From contig NZ_CP014646.1 of assembly GCF_001051995.2 (NCBI RefSeq), positions 3,162,001 through 3,226,000 on the forward strand: DNA of 64,000 bases, given 5' to 3'. Position numbers and translations under genes: made by a program. Origin of the DNA: Thauera humireducens (lineage in GTDB: Bacteria; Pseudomonadota; Gammaproteobacteria; Burkholderiales; Rhodocyclaceae). The notes beneath the pieces are model-generated. The model saw only the letters and a list, made by a program, of their open reading frames with translations. It did not search any database and had not been told where the DNA came from. Every line of letters begins with the position of its first letter. The first letter of the stretch is position 1. Shown here in pieces: positions 1-8,950 of this stretch.

Positions 1-493
1 CCTGCTGGAGTCCGCCGACGTCGAGCTGCTCGCCCTCGAACTGGAGCCGCAGCGCGCTCAGCGTATCGGCGCCAATCTGGAGCGCCTCGGCTTGCGCGCC
101 GAGATCCGTGTGGCCGATTGCTGCGACCTGCGCAGCTGGTGGGACGGGCGGCCATTCGATCGCATCCTCGCCGACGTGCCGTGCTCGGCATCCGGTGTCG
201 TGCGCCGTCATCCGGACATCAAGTGGTTGCGTCGCGACGAGGACATCGCGGGCTTCGCGAAGCAGCAGCGGCGCATCGTCGATGCGCTTTGGCAGACGCT
301 GGCGCCGGGTGGCACAATGCTTTACGTGACCTGCTCTGTGTTCGAGCAGGAGAATGCGGCGCAGATCGCACGCTTCCTCGATCGCCATGCCGATGCCGAA
401 TGCGTGCCCATCCATGCTGCCTCCGACTGCCAGTTGCTGCCCGACGCCGAACATGACGGCTTCTACTTTGCCCGGCTCCGCAAGCAGGCGTGA
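1..493 (+). CDS. rsmB: RsmB/Sun 16S rRNA (cytosine-C5) methyltransferase, 3' part
   Basis: Last 163 residues of the SAM-dependent enzyme that makes m5C967 in 16S rRNA. The frame is open from base 2 and the start lies outside the window. Visible are the SAM-binding strand with ALELEPQRAQRI, motif IV DVPCSASGV (the Pro-Cys of RNA m5C methyltransferases) and motif VI TCSVFEQEN with the second catalytic Cys. The C-terminus HDGFYFARLRK is typical of the family. The next gene starts inside this one, as expected of the conserved rsmB-DUF4390-ntrYX order of betaproteobacteria (family knowledge). Confidence 0.93.
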   Translation, partial: LLESADVELLALELEPQRAQRIGANLERLGLRAEIRVADCCDLRSWWDGRPFDRILADVPCSASGVVRRHPDIKWLRRDEDIAGFAKQQRRIVDALWQTLAPGGTMLYVTCSVFEQENAAQIARFLDRHADAECVPIHAASDCQLLPDAEHDGFYFARLRKQA

Positions 494-1055
494 CCGCGCC
501 CTGCGCGTCGTCGCGCTGCTCGCATTGATGGCGTGTGCGACGCTTGCACGCGCCAACGAGGCGCGTATCGTGAGCGCCGAGGTCGTCGCAGGCGAGGGCG
601 GTTACGTGCTCAACGCCGACATCGACGTCGAGCTCAACCCCCGCTTGGCCGACGCGGTGAGCCGGGGCGTATCGCTGTACTTCACCACCGAGCTGCGCAT
701 CGAGCGTCCACGCTGGTACTGGCTCGACGAGGTCGTCGTCGATCGCAGTCTCGATTACCGGCTGTCCTACCATCCGATCACGCGCAGCTATCGCCTTTCG
801 ATCGGCAGTTTCCATCAGAGCTTCGACTCCCTGGACAGTGCCGTACGCACGATGCGCAGGGTGCGCAACTGGCAGGTTGCCGAGCTCGCCGAGTTGACGG
901 CGGGGGTGTCGCACGAGGTTGCGCTCCGCTTCCGCCTCGATACCTCGCAACTGCCCAAGCCCTTCCAGGTCACGGCGATCGGCAGTCGGGACTGGAACCT
1001 CGGCACCGACTGGGCGACGTGGACCTTCCTTCCGGGTGCGGCGGGCCAGCGATGA
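453..1055 (+). CDS. DUF4390 domain protein, exported
   Basis: 200-residue protein of unknown function matching the DUF4390 family, which usually sits directly upstream of ntrY in betaproteobacteria. The N-terminus is basic (ASRRDRALR) and followed by a hydrophobic stretch ending at ARANEA, which looks like a cleavable signal peptide, so a periplasmic location is likely. The mature part is beta-rich with WYWLDEVVVDR and LSYHPITRSYRLS. The start at 453 is chosen because it keeps the whole signal peptide; it overlaps rsmB by 41 bases, and ATG 528 is a shorter alternative that would lose the basic n-region. The stop overlaps the ntrY start (ATGA), so the two are translationally coupled. A role in membrane-signal input to NtrY is only a guess from context. 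Confidence 0.8.
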   Translation: MTASTLPGSASRRDRALRVVALLALMACATLARANEARIVSAEVVAGEGGYVLNADIDVELNPRLADAVSRGVSLYFTTELRIERPRWYWLDEVVVDRSLDYRLSYHPITRSYRLSIGSFHQSFDSLDSAVRTMRRVRNWQVAELAELTAGVSHEVALRFRLDTSQLPKPFQVTAIGSRDWNLGTDWATWTFLPGAAGQR

Positions 1056-3172
1056 AACGCATCCTTCTCGTCATTGCCGCTGCGCTGGCAGGCATTTCGC
1101 TGTTCCTGCTCACCTCGGCGAGCTCGAACTCCGATCTCTTCGCCAGCAGCTATCCTTACCTGCTTGCCTTCAATGGCGTGCTCGCGGTGGTCCTGGGCGG
1201 ACTGGTGGGCGTGCAGTTGCGCCAGCTATGGCGCGAGTACCGCTCGCGCCAGTTTGGCTCGCGGCTCAAGTACCGGCTGGTGCTGATGTTCGGGCTGATG
1301 GGCGTCGTTCCCGGTCTCGTGATCTACGCGGTGTCGCTGCAGTTCGTGGTGCGCAGCATCGAGTCGTGGTTCGACGTTCGGGTGGAGTCTGCGCTGGAGG
1401 GCGGCATCGCGCTGGGGCAGAACGCGCTCGACTACCTCGTCAGCCAGATGGGTGACAAGGCAGGGGACATGGTGCTGGAGCTCGAAGACGCGAGCACGGT
1501 GTCGGCGGTCATGTTGAACCGGCTGCGGGAACAGGCGGGCGTTGGCAGCGTCACGGTGATTGCCGCCAATGGCCAGGTGCTCGCTACGGCGGCCGATGCG
1601 ATGTCAGCCCTGCTTCCGGACCTGCCCAGCGTCACCCAGCTGCGCCAGGCGCGGCAGACACGGATCTTCCATGCGATCGAGAGCCAGAAGGATGGCCGGC
1701 TGGTCATCCGTGTCATCGTGCCGATTCCCCTGCGCACGCTGGCGGGCGAACCCAACCTGCTGCAGCTGACACAGGCCGTGCCCGAGAGCTTCGGCCGCCA
1801 TGCCGAGGCGGTGCAGGATGCATACCGCGAATACCAGCAGCTCACCCTCGGGCGCGAGGGGCTGAACCGCATCTACACGCTCACGCTGACCCTGACGCTG
1901 TTGCTGGCATTGCTGACCGCACTCGCCGCCGCCTTCATCATCGCGCGCCGGCTGGCAGCGCCGCTGCTGATCCTGGCCGAAGGGACGCAGGCGGTCGCAC
2001 AGGGCGATTACAGCCCCCGTCAGGCGCTGCCGGCACGCGACGAACTGGGCGTGCTGACCCAGTCTTTCAACCGCATGACGCGTCAGCTCGAGGATGCGCG
2101 CGCGGCCGCCGAGCGTAACCGCGCGGCGGTCGAGTCGGCGCGCGCCTATCTGGAGAGCGTGCTGGCGAACCTGTCGACCGGGGTGCTGGCCTTTTCCGCC
2201 GAGGGCGGCCTGCGCGCGGCCAACCACGGCGCGATGCAGATCCTCGGTGACGAACTGGCCGGCTTCGAGGACATCACGCTGGCCGAATGGCCGCGTCTCG
2301 AAGGCTTCCGCGACGCCTTGCTCGAAGGCTTCGCCGCCAACGAGGGCGACTGGCAAAGCCAGATCGAGCTGCCGGTCAAGGACAGCACGCCGCTCACGCT
2401 GCTGATCCACGGCTCGCGCCTGCCCAAGAGCACCGGCGGTGGCCTGGTGGTCGTGTTCGACGACATCTCGCGTCTGGTGGCAGCGCAACGCACGGCGGCG
2501 TGGGGCGAGGTTGCCCGGCGGCTCGCACACGAGATCAAGAACCCGCTGACGCCGATCCAGCTCTCCGCCGAGCGGCTTGCGTTCAAGCTTTCCGACAAGC
2601 TCGACGACAGCAGCCGCGAGATGCTCGAGCGCGGCACGACGACCATCGTCAACCAAGTCGAGGCGATGAAGAACCTGGTCAACGCTTTCCGCGACTACGC
2701 GCGCCTGCCCGCGCCGCAACTGTCGGCGATCGACCTCAATGCCCTTATCCGCGAGATCCTGAACCTGTACGAGAGCTTTGCCTCGCACATCCGGCTCGAA
2801 CTGGAGGGCGGACTGCCTCTGGTGCAAGGCGACGCCAGCCAGATCCGGCAGGTCGTCCACAACATCCTGCAGAATGCGCAGGATGCGCTCTCCGGGACCG
2901 AGGACGGCGAGGTGAGGGTGATCACGCGGGTCGAGGGTGAGCGCGTGGCGCTGCTGTTCCGCGACAATGGGCCGGGGTTCCCGGCCGAGCTGCTTGCACA
3001 TGCGTTCGAGCCCTACTTCACGACCAAGTCGCGGGGCACGGGACTGGGACTGGCGATGGTGAAGAAGATCGTCGACGAGCACGGCGGCGATGTGCGGCTG
3101 GCGAACCGCGATGGTGGCGGGGCGGAGATCCGTATCCGGCTGCGCTTGGCCGAAATGAATGGTAAACACTGA
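1052..3172 (+). CDS. ntrY: NtrY-like membrane sensor histidine kinase
   Basis: 706-residue sensor kinase. Two N-terminal hydrophobic segments (about residues 5-27 and 35-55) and a third near 70-95 precede an extracytoplasmic region. A further membrane helix (about 270-292) leads into HAMP, then a PAS domain (ANLSTGVLAFSAEGGLRAAN) and the kinase core. The H-box RRLAHEIKNPLTPIQ places the phosphorylated His at 493. HATPase boxes follow: N (IRQVVHNILQNAQDAL), G1 (DNGPGFP) and G2 (GTGLGLAMVKKI). This order is that of NtrY, the partner of NtrX. ATG 1052 overlaps the DUF4390 stop; a longer upstream frame has no homology. ntrX follows after 5 bases, so one operon is likely. The stimulus (nitrogen or redox) cannot be read from sequence. 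Confidence 0.93.
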   Translation: MKRILLVIAAALAGISLFLLTSASSNSDLFASSYPYLLAFNGVLAVVLGGLVGVQLRQLWREYRSRQFGSRLKYRLVLMFGLMGVVPGLVIYAVSLQFVVRSIESWFDVRVESALEGGIALGQNALDYLVSQMGDKAGDMVLELEDASTVSAVMLNRLREQAGVGSVTVIAANGQVLATAADAMSALLPDLPSVTQLRQARQTRIFHAIESQKDGRLVIRVIVPIPLRTLAGEPNLLQLTQAVPESFGRHAEAVQDAYREYQQLTLGREGLNRIYTLTLTLTLLLALLTALAAAFIIARRLAAPLLILAEGTQAVAQGDYSPRQALPARDELGVLTQSFNRMTRQLEDARAAAERNRAAVESARAYLESVLANLSTGVLAFSAEGGLRAANHGAMQILGDELAGFEDITLAEWPRLEGFRDALLEGFAANEGDWQSQIELPVKDSTPLTLLIHGSRLPKSTGGGLVVVFDDISRLVAAQRTAAWGEVARRLAHEIKNPLTPIQLSAERLAFKLSDKLDDSSREMLERGTTTIVNQVEAMKNLVNAFRDYARLPAPQLSAIDLNALIREILNLYESFASHIRLELEGGLPLVQGDASQIRQVVHNILQNAQDALSGTEDGEVRVITRVEGERVALLFRDNGPGFPAELLAHAFEPYFTTKSRGTGLGLAMVKKIVDEHGGDVRLANRDGGGAEIRIRLRLAEMNGKH

Positions 3173-3177
3173 ATAAG

Positions 3178-4425
3178 ATGGCAAAGATACTGATCGTTGA
3201 CGACGAAGTCGGCATTCGCGAGCTCCTGTCCGAGATCCTGCGCGACGAGGGCTACGACATCCTGCTGGCGGAGAACGCGGGTACGGCACGCGCGATGCGC
3301 AACGCCGGCCGCCCCGACATGGTGCTGCTCGACATCTGGATGCCGGACACCGACGGCATCTCCCTGCTCAAGGAGTGGGCGGCCAATGGCCAGCTCAACA
3401 TGCCGGTGGTGATGATGTCGGGCCATGGCACGATCGACACCGCGGTCGAGGCCACGCGGATCGGGGCGATCGACTACCTCGAGAAGCCCATCGCCCTGCA
3501 GAAGCTGCTGGCGGCGGTCAAGCGTGGCTTGCAGCGCCCTCAGGCACCAGGCGCCCCGGCGCCGTTGACCCTGGCGGCGTTCACGCGCTCGGTGCCCCTG
3601 CGCGAGCTGCGCCGGCGGGTGGAGCAGATCGCGAGCAGCACGCGCGTTCTGCTGCTGCGTGTCGGCGCGGGCAGCCTGGCCGAGCTCGTCGCCCGCAGCG
3701 TGCAGAGCAGCTCCCCGGCATGGCTCGACCTGTCCGCGATCAGTGCGCCGCTCGACATCGCGCAGTTGCAGGCAACGCAGGGCGGGGTGCTGTTCGTGGG
3801 CGAGCTCGCGCGTTTGTCGCGCGCGCAGCAGAAGAACCTCGCCTTCGCCGTCGAGCGGCTCGACCGCTACGACCTGCGCGTGGTCGTCGCGACCGACCGC
3901 AGCGCGGAGGGACTGCTCGCCGAAGGCTGGGAGGAGGCGCTGGTGTCGCGCCTGTTCGAAGTCAGTCTGGCGCCGCCGTCGATCGCGGACGTGCGCGACG
4001 ACCTGCCCGAGCTGGCGAGCCAGGTCCTGATGCATCTGTCCGAAGGCGGCGAGGTGCCGCTCAGGCGCTTCTCCACGGCCGCGCTCAACCAGTTGCGCAA
4101 CCTTCCTTGGCCAGGCGGCTATGCCGAACTGCGCGCGGCGGTGAAGTCGCTGGCGCTGGGAACGCTGGAGGAGGAGATCGGCGCGGGTGACGTGCGCCGC
4201 TTGCTACCCCCTGATGCGGCGGCGGGCTCGGTCGGCGTATCGCTCGACCAGCCTCTGCGCGAGGCGCGCGAGGCCTTCGAGCGCCTGTACTTCGAACACC
4301 ACCTTCGCCTCGAGGGCGGCAACATGACGCGACTGGCCGAGAAGACGGGCCTCGAGCGGACGCACCTCTACCGCAAGCTCAAGCAACTGGGCCTGCAGGC
4401 GGGGCGCCGCCATGAGGAAGCCTGA
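3178..4425 (+). CDS. ntrX: NtrX-like response regulator with degenerate AAA+ domain
   Basis: 415-residue partner of NtrY. The receiver domain (1-120) is complete: acidic D8/D9, phospho-acceptor D52 in LLDIWMPD, and K103 in LEKP. A C-terminal Fis-type helix-turn-helix (about 383-407, MTRLAEKTGLERTHLYRKLK) is also intact. The central region is the size and layout of a sigma-54 AAA+ domain and keeps a Walker-B-like GGVLFVGELARL and a WPGGYAEL segment (compare WPGNVREL). It lacks the Walker A GExGxGKE and the GAFTGA loop that contacts sigma-54. It should therefore bind DNA but not hydrolyse ATP to remodel sigma-54 polymerase (inference). This fits reports of NtrX-type regulators in some betaproteobacteria acting outside classical sigma-54 activation. 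Confidence 0.88.
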   Translation: MAKILIVDDEVGIRELLSEILRDEGYDILLAENAGTARAMRNAGRPDMVLLDIWMPDTDGISLLKEWAANGQLNMPVVMMSGHGTIDTAVEATRIGAIDYLEKPIALQKLLAAVKRGLQRPQAPGAPAPLTLAAFTRSVPLRELRRRVEQIASSTRVLLLRVGAGSLAELVARSVQSSSPAWLDLSAISAPLDIAQLQATQGGVLFVGELARLSRAQQKNLAFAVERLDRYDLRVVVATDRSAEGLLAEGWEEALVSRLFEVSLAPPSIADVRDDLPELASQVLMHLSEGGEVPLRRFSTAALNQLRNLPWPGGYAELRAAVKSLALGTLEEEIGAGDVRRLLPPDAAAGSVGVSLDQPLREAREAFERLYFEHHLRLEGGNMTRLAEKTGLERTHLYRKLKQLGLQAGRRHEEA

Positions 4426-4518
4426 ACCGCGGCGGGTGTTGCATTGCAGCAATCGCTGTATCTGGATGTTGCACGGCAGCGTAGAATCCGCCGCTGAAAC
4501 GCATCTCGGGAACGCTCG

Positions 4519-5922
4519 GTGAAGATCATCATTCTCGGCGCCGGCCAGGTCGGCGCGTCGGTCGCGGAAAACCTGGTTTCGGAGGCGAACGACATCACGC
4601 TCGTCGATACCAGCGCCGAGTACCTTGCCGCCCTGCGCGACCGCCTCGAGGTGCGTACGGTCTGCGGCAACGCCGCCTCGCCTTCGGTGCTGCGCGAGGC
4701 AGGGGCCAACGACGCGGACCTGCTGATCGCCGTGACCCAGTCGGACCAGACCAACCTGTGCGCCTGTCGCATCGCCAAGGCGGTGTTCAACCTGCCGACG
4801 CGGATCGCCCGACTGCGCTCCACCGACTATGTCGATCATCCGGAACTGCTGGACGACGACAACTTTGCCGTCGACTTCTCGATCTGCCCCGAACAGGTCG
4901 TCACCGACTACATCAAGCGCCTCATCGCCTTTCCCGAGGCCCTGCAGGTACTGGAGTTCGCCGAGGGCGTCGTCAGCCTGATCTGTGTGCGTGCCTTCGA
5001 GGGCGGCCCGCTGGTGGGCCACCCGCTGAAGGCCCTGCGCTTTCACCTGCCGAACGTCGAGGTCCGTATCGCGGCGATCTACCGCAACGGGCTGCCGATC
5101 ATTCCCCAGGGGGACACCATCATCGTGCCGGGAGACGAGGTCTTCTGCCTTGCGGCCACGGTGCACATCCGCCAGGTGATGCGTGAGCTGCGCCGTTCCG
5201 ACCGGCCGATGCGCCGCATCATGATCGCCGGTGGCGGCAACATCGGCTTCCGTCTCGCGCAGTCGATCGAGCAGAACTACCACGTCAAGATTCTCGAGGT
5301 TAACCGCGACCGTGCCGAAACGCTGGCCACGCAGCTGACGAAGGCGCTCGTGCTGCGCGGGGACTCCACCGACGAGAAGCTGCTCGAAGCCGAGGGTATC
5401 GACGAGACCGACCTCTTCGTCGCGCTCACCAACGACGAGGAGGACAACATCATGTCCGCCTCGCTCGCCAAGCGCATGGGCGCGCGCCGCACGCTGGCGC
5501 TGATCAACCGCAAGAGCTACGTCGACCTCGTGCAGGGCGGGCCGATCGACATCGCCATCTCGCCGGCTCATACCTCGATCGGTACGCTGCTGGCGCATGT
5601 GCGACGCGGCGACGTGGTTGCGGTGCACAGCCTGCGCCGCGGTGCCGCCGAAGCGCTCGAGATCATCGCCCATGGCAGCCGCAGGGACTCCAAGGTGGTC
5701 GGACGGCCGATCGAGGAGATCATGCTGCCCAAGGGCGCGACCATCGGGGCCATCGTGCGCGACGAGAAACGCGAGGACGGGCGCGTGGTGCGGCGGGAGG
5801 TGATCATGCCCCACCACGACACGGTGATCGAAGAGGATGATCACGTGATCGTGTTCTGCACGCACAAGAACCTGGTGCGCAAGGTCGAGAAGCTGTTCCA
5901 GGTCGGCTTCCATTTCCTCTGA
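4519..5922 (+). CDS. trkA: TrkA, cytoplasmic NAD-binding subunit of the Trk potassium transporter
   Basis: 467 residues, close to E. coli TrkA (458). It has two tandem RCK_N/RCK_C units. The first nucleotide-binding motif is ILGAGQVGASVAENL near the N-terminus and the second is IAGGGNIGFRLAQS near residue 237; each is followed by a TrkA_C segment, the last ending in DHVIVFC. TrkA gates K+ flux through TrkH in response to NAD(H)/ATP. The start is GTG 4519, immediately before KIIILGAGQVG. trkH follows after 12 bases. The 93-base gap after ntrX contains a TAGAAT hexamer at 4482-4487 but no convincing -35, so a separate trk promoter is possible but unproven. Confidence 0.96.
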   Translation: MKIIILGAGQVGASVAENLVSEANDITLVDTSAEYLAALRDRLEVRTVCGNAASPSVLREAGANDADLLIAVTQSDQTNLCACRIAKAVFNLPTRIARLRSTDYVDHPELLDDDNFAVDFSICPEQVVTDYIKRLIAFPEALQVLEFAEGVVSLICVRAFEGGPLVGHPLKALRFHLPNVEVRIAAIYRNGLPIIPQGDTIIVPGDEVFCLAATVHIRQVMRELRRSDRPMRRIMIAGGGNIGFRLAQSIEQNYHVKILEVNRDRAETLATQLTKALVLRGDSTDEKLLEAEGIDETDLFVALTNDEEDNIMSASLAKRMGARRTLALINRKSYVDLVQGGPIDIAISPAHTSIGTLLAHVRRGDVVAVHSLRRGAAEALEIIAHGSRRDSKVVGRPIEEIMLPKGATIGAIVRDEKREDGRVVRREVIMPHHDTVIEEDDHVIVFCTHKNLVRKVEKLFQVGFHFL

Positions 5923-5934
5923 GCGCTCACCCTC

Positions 5935-7392
5935 ATGCGTGCCTACCACCCACCGCTGAATGCGCTCGGCCTGATCATCATGATCTTCGGCCTGCTGATG
6001 GGCTTTCCGCTCGCGGTGTCGGCCTGGCTCGACGACGGTGCGACGCTGGCCTACGACCAGGCGATCTTCGGCACCTTCGTCGCGGGCTTGATCCTGTGGA
6101 CGATCACCCGCGGCGTACGGCGCGACCTGCGGGTGCACGACGGCTTCTTCCTGGTCGCTGCCACCTGGGTCGTCCTGCCGCTGTTCGGTGCCCTGCCGCT
6201 GCTGGCCTTCCTGCCCACGCTCAGTTTCACGGATGCGTACTTCGAGGCGGTGTCGGGGCTGACCGCGACGGGCGCCACCGTGCTGACCGGCCTCGACGAC
6301 CTGCCGATCTCGATCAACCTGTGGCGCACCTTCATGCACTGGATTGGCGGCATGGGCGTCATCGTGCTGGTGGTGGCGATCCTGCCGCTGCTGGGCATCG
6401 GCGGCCGGCAGCTGTACAAGGCCGAGGTGCCGACGCCGATGAAGGACGCCAGTCTCACGCCGCGCATCGCCGAGACCGCGAAGGGGCTGTGGCTGACCTA
6501 CCTGCTGCTGACCGTCGCCTGCGGTTTCAGTCTCTGGGGGGCCGGGCTGGAGGGCTGGGATGCGCTGATCCATGCCTTCACGATCACCGGCCTGGGAGGG
6601 TTCTCGAGCAAGGATGCCTCGCTCGGCCACTTCGACAACCTCAACGTGGAACTGGTGACGATCACTTTCGCCCTGCTGGCCGGCCTGAACTATGCGACCC
6701 ACTACCTCGCACTGGTGCGTGGCTCGTTCCGGCCCTACCTGCGCGATCCGGAGATCCCGTTCTACTTCGGTGTGCTGCTGTTCAGCATCGCCATGCTGAC
6801 CGTGTACATGATGTACTGGCAGATCCACGCCGACCTGTTCACGACCTTGCGCAACGTGGCCTTCCATGTGGTGTCGATCTCGACCTCGCTCGGTCTGGCC
6901 ATCGACGACTACACCAGCTGGCCCATGTTCGCGCAGATCTGGATCCTCTTCCTCGGCAGTTTCGTCGCCTGTTCGGGCTCGGCCGGCGGTGGCATCAAGA
7001 TGATGCGCGCGATCATCCTGTACAAGCAGGTGCTGCGCGAGATCGTCCGCTCGCTGCACCCGCATGCGGTGCGTCCGGTGCGCATGGGCAACAAGCCGGT
7101 ACCCGAGACGATCCTGCATGCCGTGCTCGGCTTCAGCTTCATGTACATGGTGTCGATCGTCAGCCTGACGCTGATCCTGTCGGCCACCGGTCTCGAGCTG
7201 GTGACCTCCTTTTCCGCCGTCGTGGCCTGCCTGAACAACACCGGACCCGGGCTCGAGGCAGTGGGGCCGGCGGCGAACTATCAGGCGCTCAGCGCATTCC
7301 ACAAGTGGGTGCTGGCGTTCACGATGATCCTCGGGCGACTCGAGATCTTCACCTTTCTCGTCGTGCTGACGCCGGCTTTCTGGCGCCGCTGA
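5935..7392 (+). CDS. trkH: TrkH-type potassium uptake channel/permease
   Basis: 485-residue integral membrane protein, the pore subunit of Trk K+ uptake. It shows the four pore loops of the family in order: TATGATVLTGL, TITGLGGFSSKDAS, CSGSAGGGIKMMR and NNTGPGLEAVGP, each between membrane helices. Length and the C-terminal LGRLEIFTFLVVLTPAFW match TrkH/KtrB proteins. It is 12 bases downstream of trkA on the same strand, giving a complete transporter from one transcript. Confidence 0.95.
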   Translation: MRAYHPPLNALGLIIMIFGLLMGFPLAVSAWLDDGATLAYDQAIFGTFVAGLILWTITRGVRRDLRVHDGFFLVAATWVVLPLFGALPLLAFLPTLSFTDAYFEAVSGLTATGATVLTGLDDLPISINLWRTFMHWIGGMGVIVLVVAILPLLGIGGRQLYKAEVPTPMKDASLTPRIAETAKGLWLTYLLLTVACGFSLWGAGLEGWDALIHAFTITGLGGFSSKDASLGHFDNLNVELVTITFALLAGLNYATHYLALVRGSFRPYLRDPEIPFYFGVLLFSIAMLTVYMMYWQIHADLFTTLRNVAFHVVSISTSLGLAIDDYTSWPMFAQIWILFLGSFVACSGSAGGGIKMMRAIILYKQVLREIVRSLHPHAVRPVRMGNKPVPETILHAVLGFSFMYMVSIVSLTLILSATGLELVTSFSAVVACLNNTGPGLEAVGPAANYQALSAFHKWVLAFTMILGRLEIFTFLVVLTPAFWRR

Positions 7393-7492
7393 AGGGGCGT
7401 TGCGCACCGGCTTGATGCGTGACAACCCCACCGCCGGCGCCGACGGGCGATAATGACGGCTTGTGCCCGAACGATTGCCAAGAGGACTCGAC

Positions 7493-8563
7493 GTGAGCCG
7501 TCTCAAGAACGACACCTTCCTGCGCGCACTGCTGCGCCAGCCCACCGAATACACGCCCGTCTGGCTGATGCGCCAGGCCGGGCGCTACCTGCCGGAGTAC
7601 TGCGAAACGCGCAAGCGTGCAGGCAGTTTCCTCAACCTCTGCAAGAACCCCGCGCTGGCCTGCGAAGTGACGCTGCAGCCGCTGGCACGCTACGACCTCG
7701 ATGCGGCCATCCTGTTCTCGGACATTCTCACCGTGCCCGACGCGATGGGCCTCGGCCTCTACTTCGCTGAAGGCGAGGGGCCGCGCTTCGAGCGTCCGCT
7801 CAAGGACGAGTGGGAGATCCGCAACCTCAGCGCGCCGGACCCGCATGCCGAGCTGCAGTACGTGATGGATGCGGTCAGCGAGATCCGCCGCGCGCTCGAC
7901 GGCAGCGTGCCGCTGATCGGCTTCTCCGGCAGCCCGTGGACCCTGGCCTGCTACATGGTCGAAGGCGGCTCGTCGGACGATTACCGCAAGGTCAAGAGCC
8001 TGGCCTACAGCCGCCCGGACCTGATGCACCACATCCTCGACGTCACCGCGCGTGCGGTGGTGAAGTACCTCAATGCCCAGATCGAGGCCGGCGCCCAGGC
8101 CGTGATGGTGTTCGACTCGTGGGGCGGGGTGCTGTCCGAGGCCGCCTACAAGGAGTTCTCGCTGCGCTACCTCGAGCAGGTACAGGCTGGGCTGATCCGC
8201 GAACGCGACGGCGTGCGCGTGCCGAGCATCGTATTCACCAAGGGCGGTGGCCTGTGGCTCGAATCGATTGCCGCCGTCGGCTACGACGCGGTGGGCCTCG
8301 ACTGGACGATGGACATCGGTCGCGCCCGCCAGCTCGTCGGCGACAAGGTGGCATTGCAGGGCAATATCGACCCCAATGTGCTGTTCGCCCCGCCCGAGAC
8401 CGTGGCGACGGAGGCCCGTCGTGTGCTCGACGCCTTCGGCAACCATCCTGGCCATGTCTTCAACCTCGGCCATGGCATCTCGCAATTCACGCCCCCGGAG
8501 AACGTCTCGGTGCTGGTCGACACCGTTCACGCGCACAGCCGCAAGCTGCGCGCCCAGGGCTGA
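7493..8563 (+). CDS. hemE: Uroporphyrinogen decarboxylase
   Basis: 356-residue HemE, which converts uroporphyrinogen III to coproporphyrinogen III in haem and sirohaem-related tetrapyrrole synthesis. Motifs: [10 protein letters not shown] near the N-terminus (substrate-binding Arg), the [14 protein letters not shown] segment with the catalytic Asp, and C-terminal [16 protein letters not shown]. The start is taken as GTG 7493, giving [17 protein letters not shown], which lines up with the E. coli N-terminus; AGAGGA at 7481-7486 is a well-placed ribosome-binding site. An in-frame GTG at 7463 lacks that support. Haem supply suits a window rich in cytochrome c genes. Confidence 0.96.
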   Translation: MSRLKNDTFLRALLRQPTEYTPVWLMRQAGRYLPEYCETRKRAGSFLNLCKNPALACEVTLQPLARYDLDAAILFSDILTVPDAMGLGLYFAEGEGPRFERPLKDEWEIRNLSAPDPHAELQYVMDAVSEIRRALDGSVPLIGFSGSPWTLACYMVEGGSSDDYRKVKSLAYSRPDLMHHILDVTARAVVKYLNAQIEAGAQAVMVFDSWGGVLSEAAYKEFSLRYLEQVQAGLIRERDGVRVPSIVFTKGGGLWLESIAAVGYDAVGLDWTMDIGRARQLVGDKVALQGNIDPNVLFAPPETVATEARRVLDAFGNHPGHVFNLGHGISQFTPPENVSVLVDTVHAHSRKLRAQG

Positions 8564-8950
8564 GGCGTGGCAGGCCGTCGCCCGGGAGGCGCGAGCGGCG
8601 GCCTGTCAAGCACGATATTTGTATTTCAAGGCTTGACTTATGCACAACTGCGCGTTCCTGAGCCTGGGCGCGCAGTGCACCGGCGGGTTATGCGGCTGAT
8701 CGATTAAGCTATTGAAAAATAAGAATAAAAATTTCGCACAATGTTAAGGCAATGTGACGAAAAGCCTGATGTGGCGCCGGTTTGCGCCTGATGTTCCCAC
8801 TTTCCCCACAAACTTATCCACAGGTTTTGTGGACAAGCGCCGGGTCGGTTTTCCTGCCAAAGACTTGCCCTACGTTTTCTCGGCTGGTTCTCACGAAACG
8901 CCCGCAAGTTACTGACGTTCAACGTCTTTTCAGATTGTCTCCGTTTACGC
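8564..8950. other. hemE-priA intergenic region with DnaA-box-like cluster and AT-rich tract
   Basis: 387 bases with no credible gene, and the only such stretch over 300 bases in the window. It holds two perfect matches to the DnaA-box consensus TTATNCACA (TTATGCACA at 8638-8646 and TTATCCACA at 8814-8822). A one-mismatch box lies on the other strand at 8828-8836 (TGTGGACAA), facing the second, and two boxes with two mismatches lie at 8732-8740 and 8802-8810. Between them lies an unusually AT-rich run (about 8700-8750). DnaA boxes beside AT-rich DNA are the hallmark of an origin or of a DnaA-regulated promoter. Here priA follows directly, so either is possible; no ribosome-binding site is evident before priA. 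Confidence 0.5.

Noticed and set aside
533..1051. Longer N-terminus for NtrY
   Set aside because: The upstream in-frame stretch is Arg-rich and overlaps the DUF4390 gene; ATG 1052 gives a proper membrane segment.
4482..4487. TAGAAT as a -10 for a trkA promoter
   Set aside because: No acceptable -35 at 16-18 bases.
4204..7554. 1116-codon open frame on the minus strand opposite trkA-trkH
   Set aside because: Antisense to two well-conserved genes; the translation is rich in His, Gln, Arg and Asp as expected from the reverse of GC-rich codons, and shows no domain.
8564..8950. Calling this region the replication origin
   Set aside because: Boxes and AT-rich DNA are suggestive, but gene orientation does not diverge here and no dnaA is near; kept only as a candidate DnaA-binding region.
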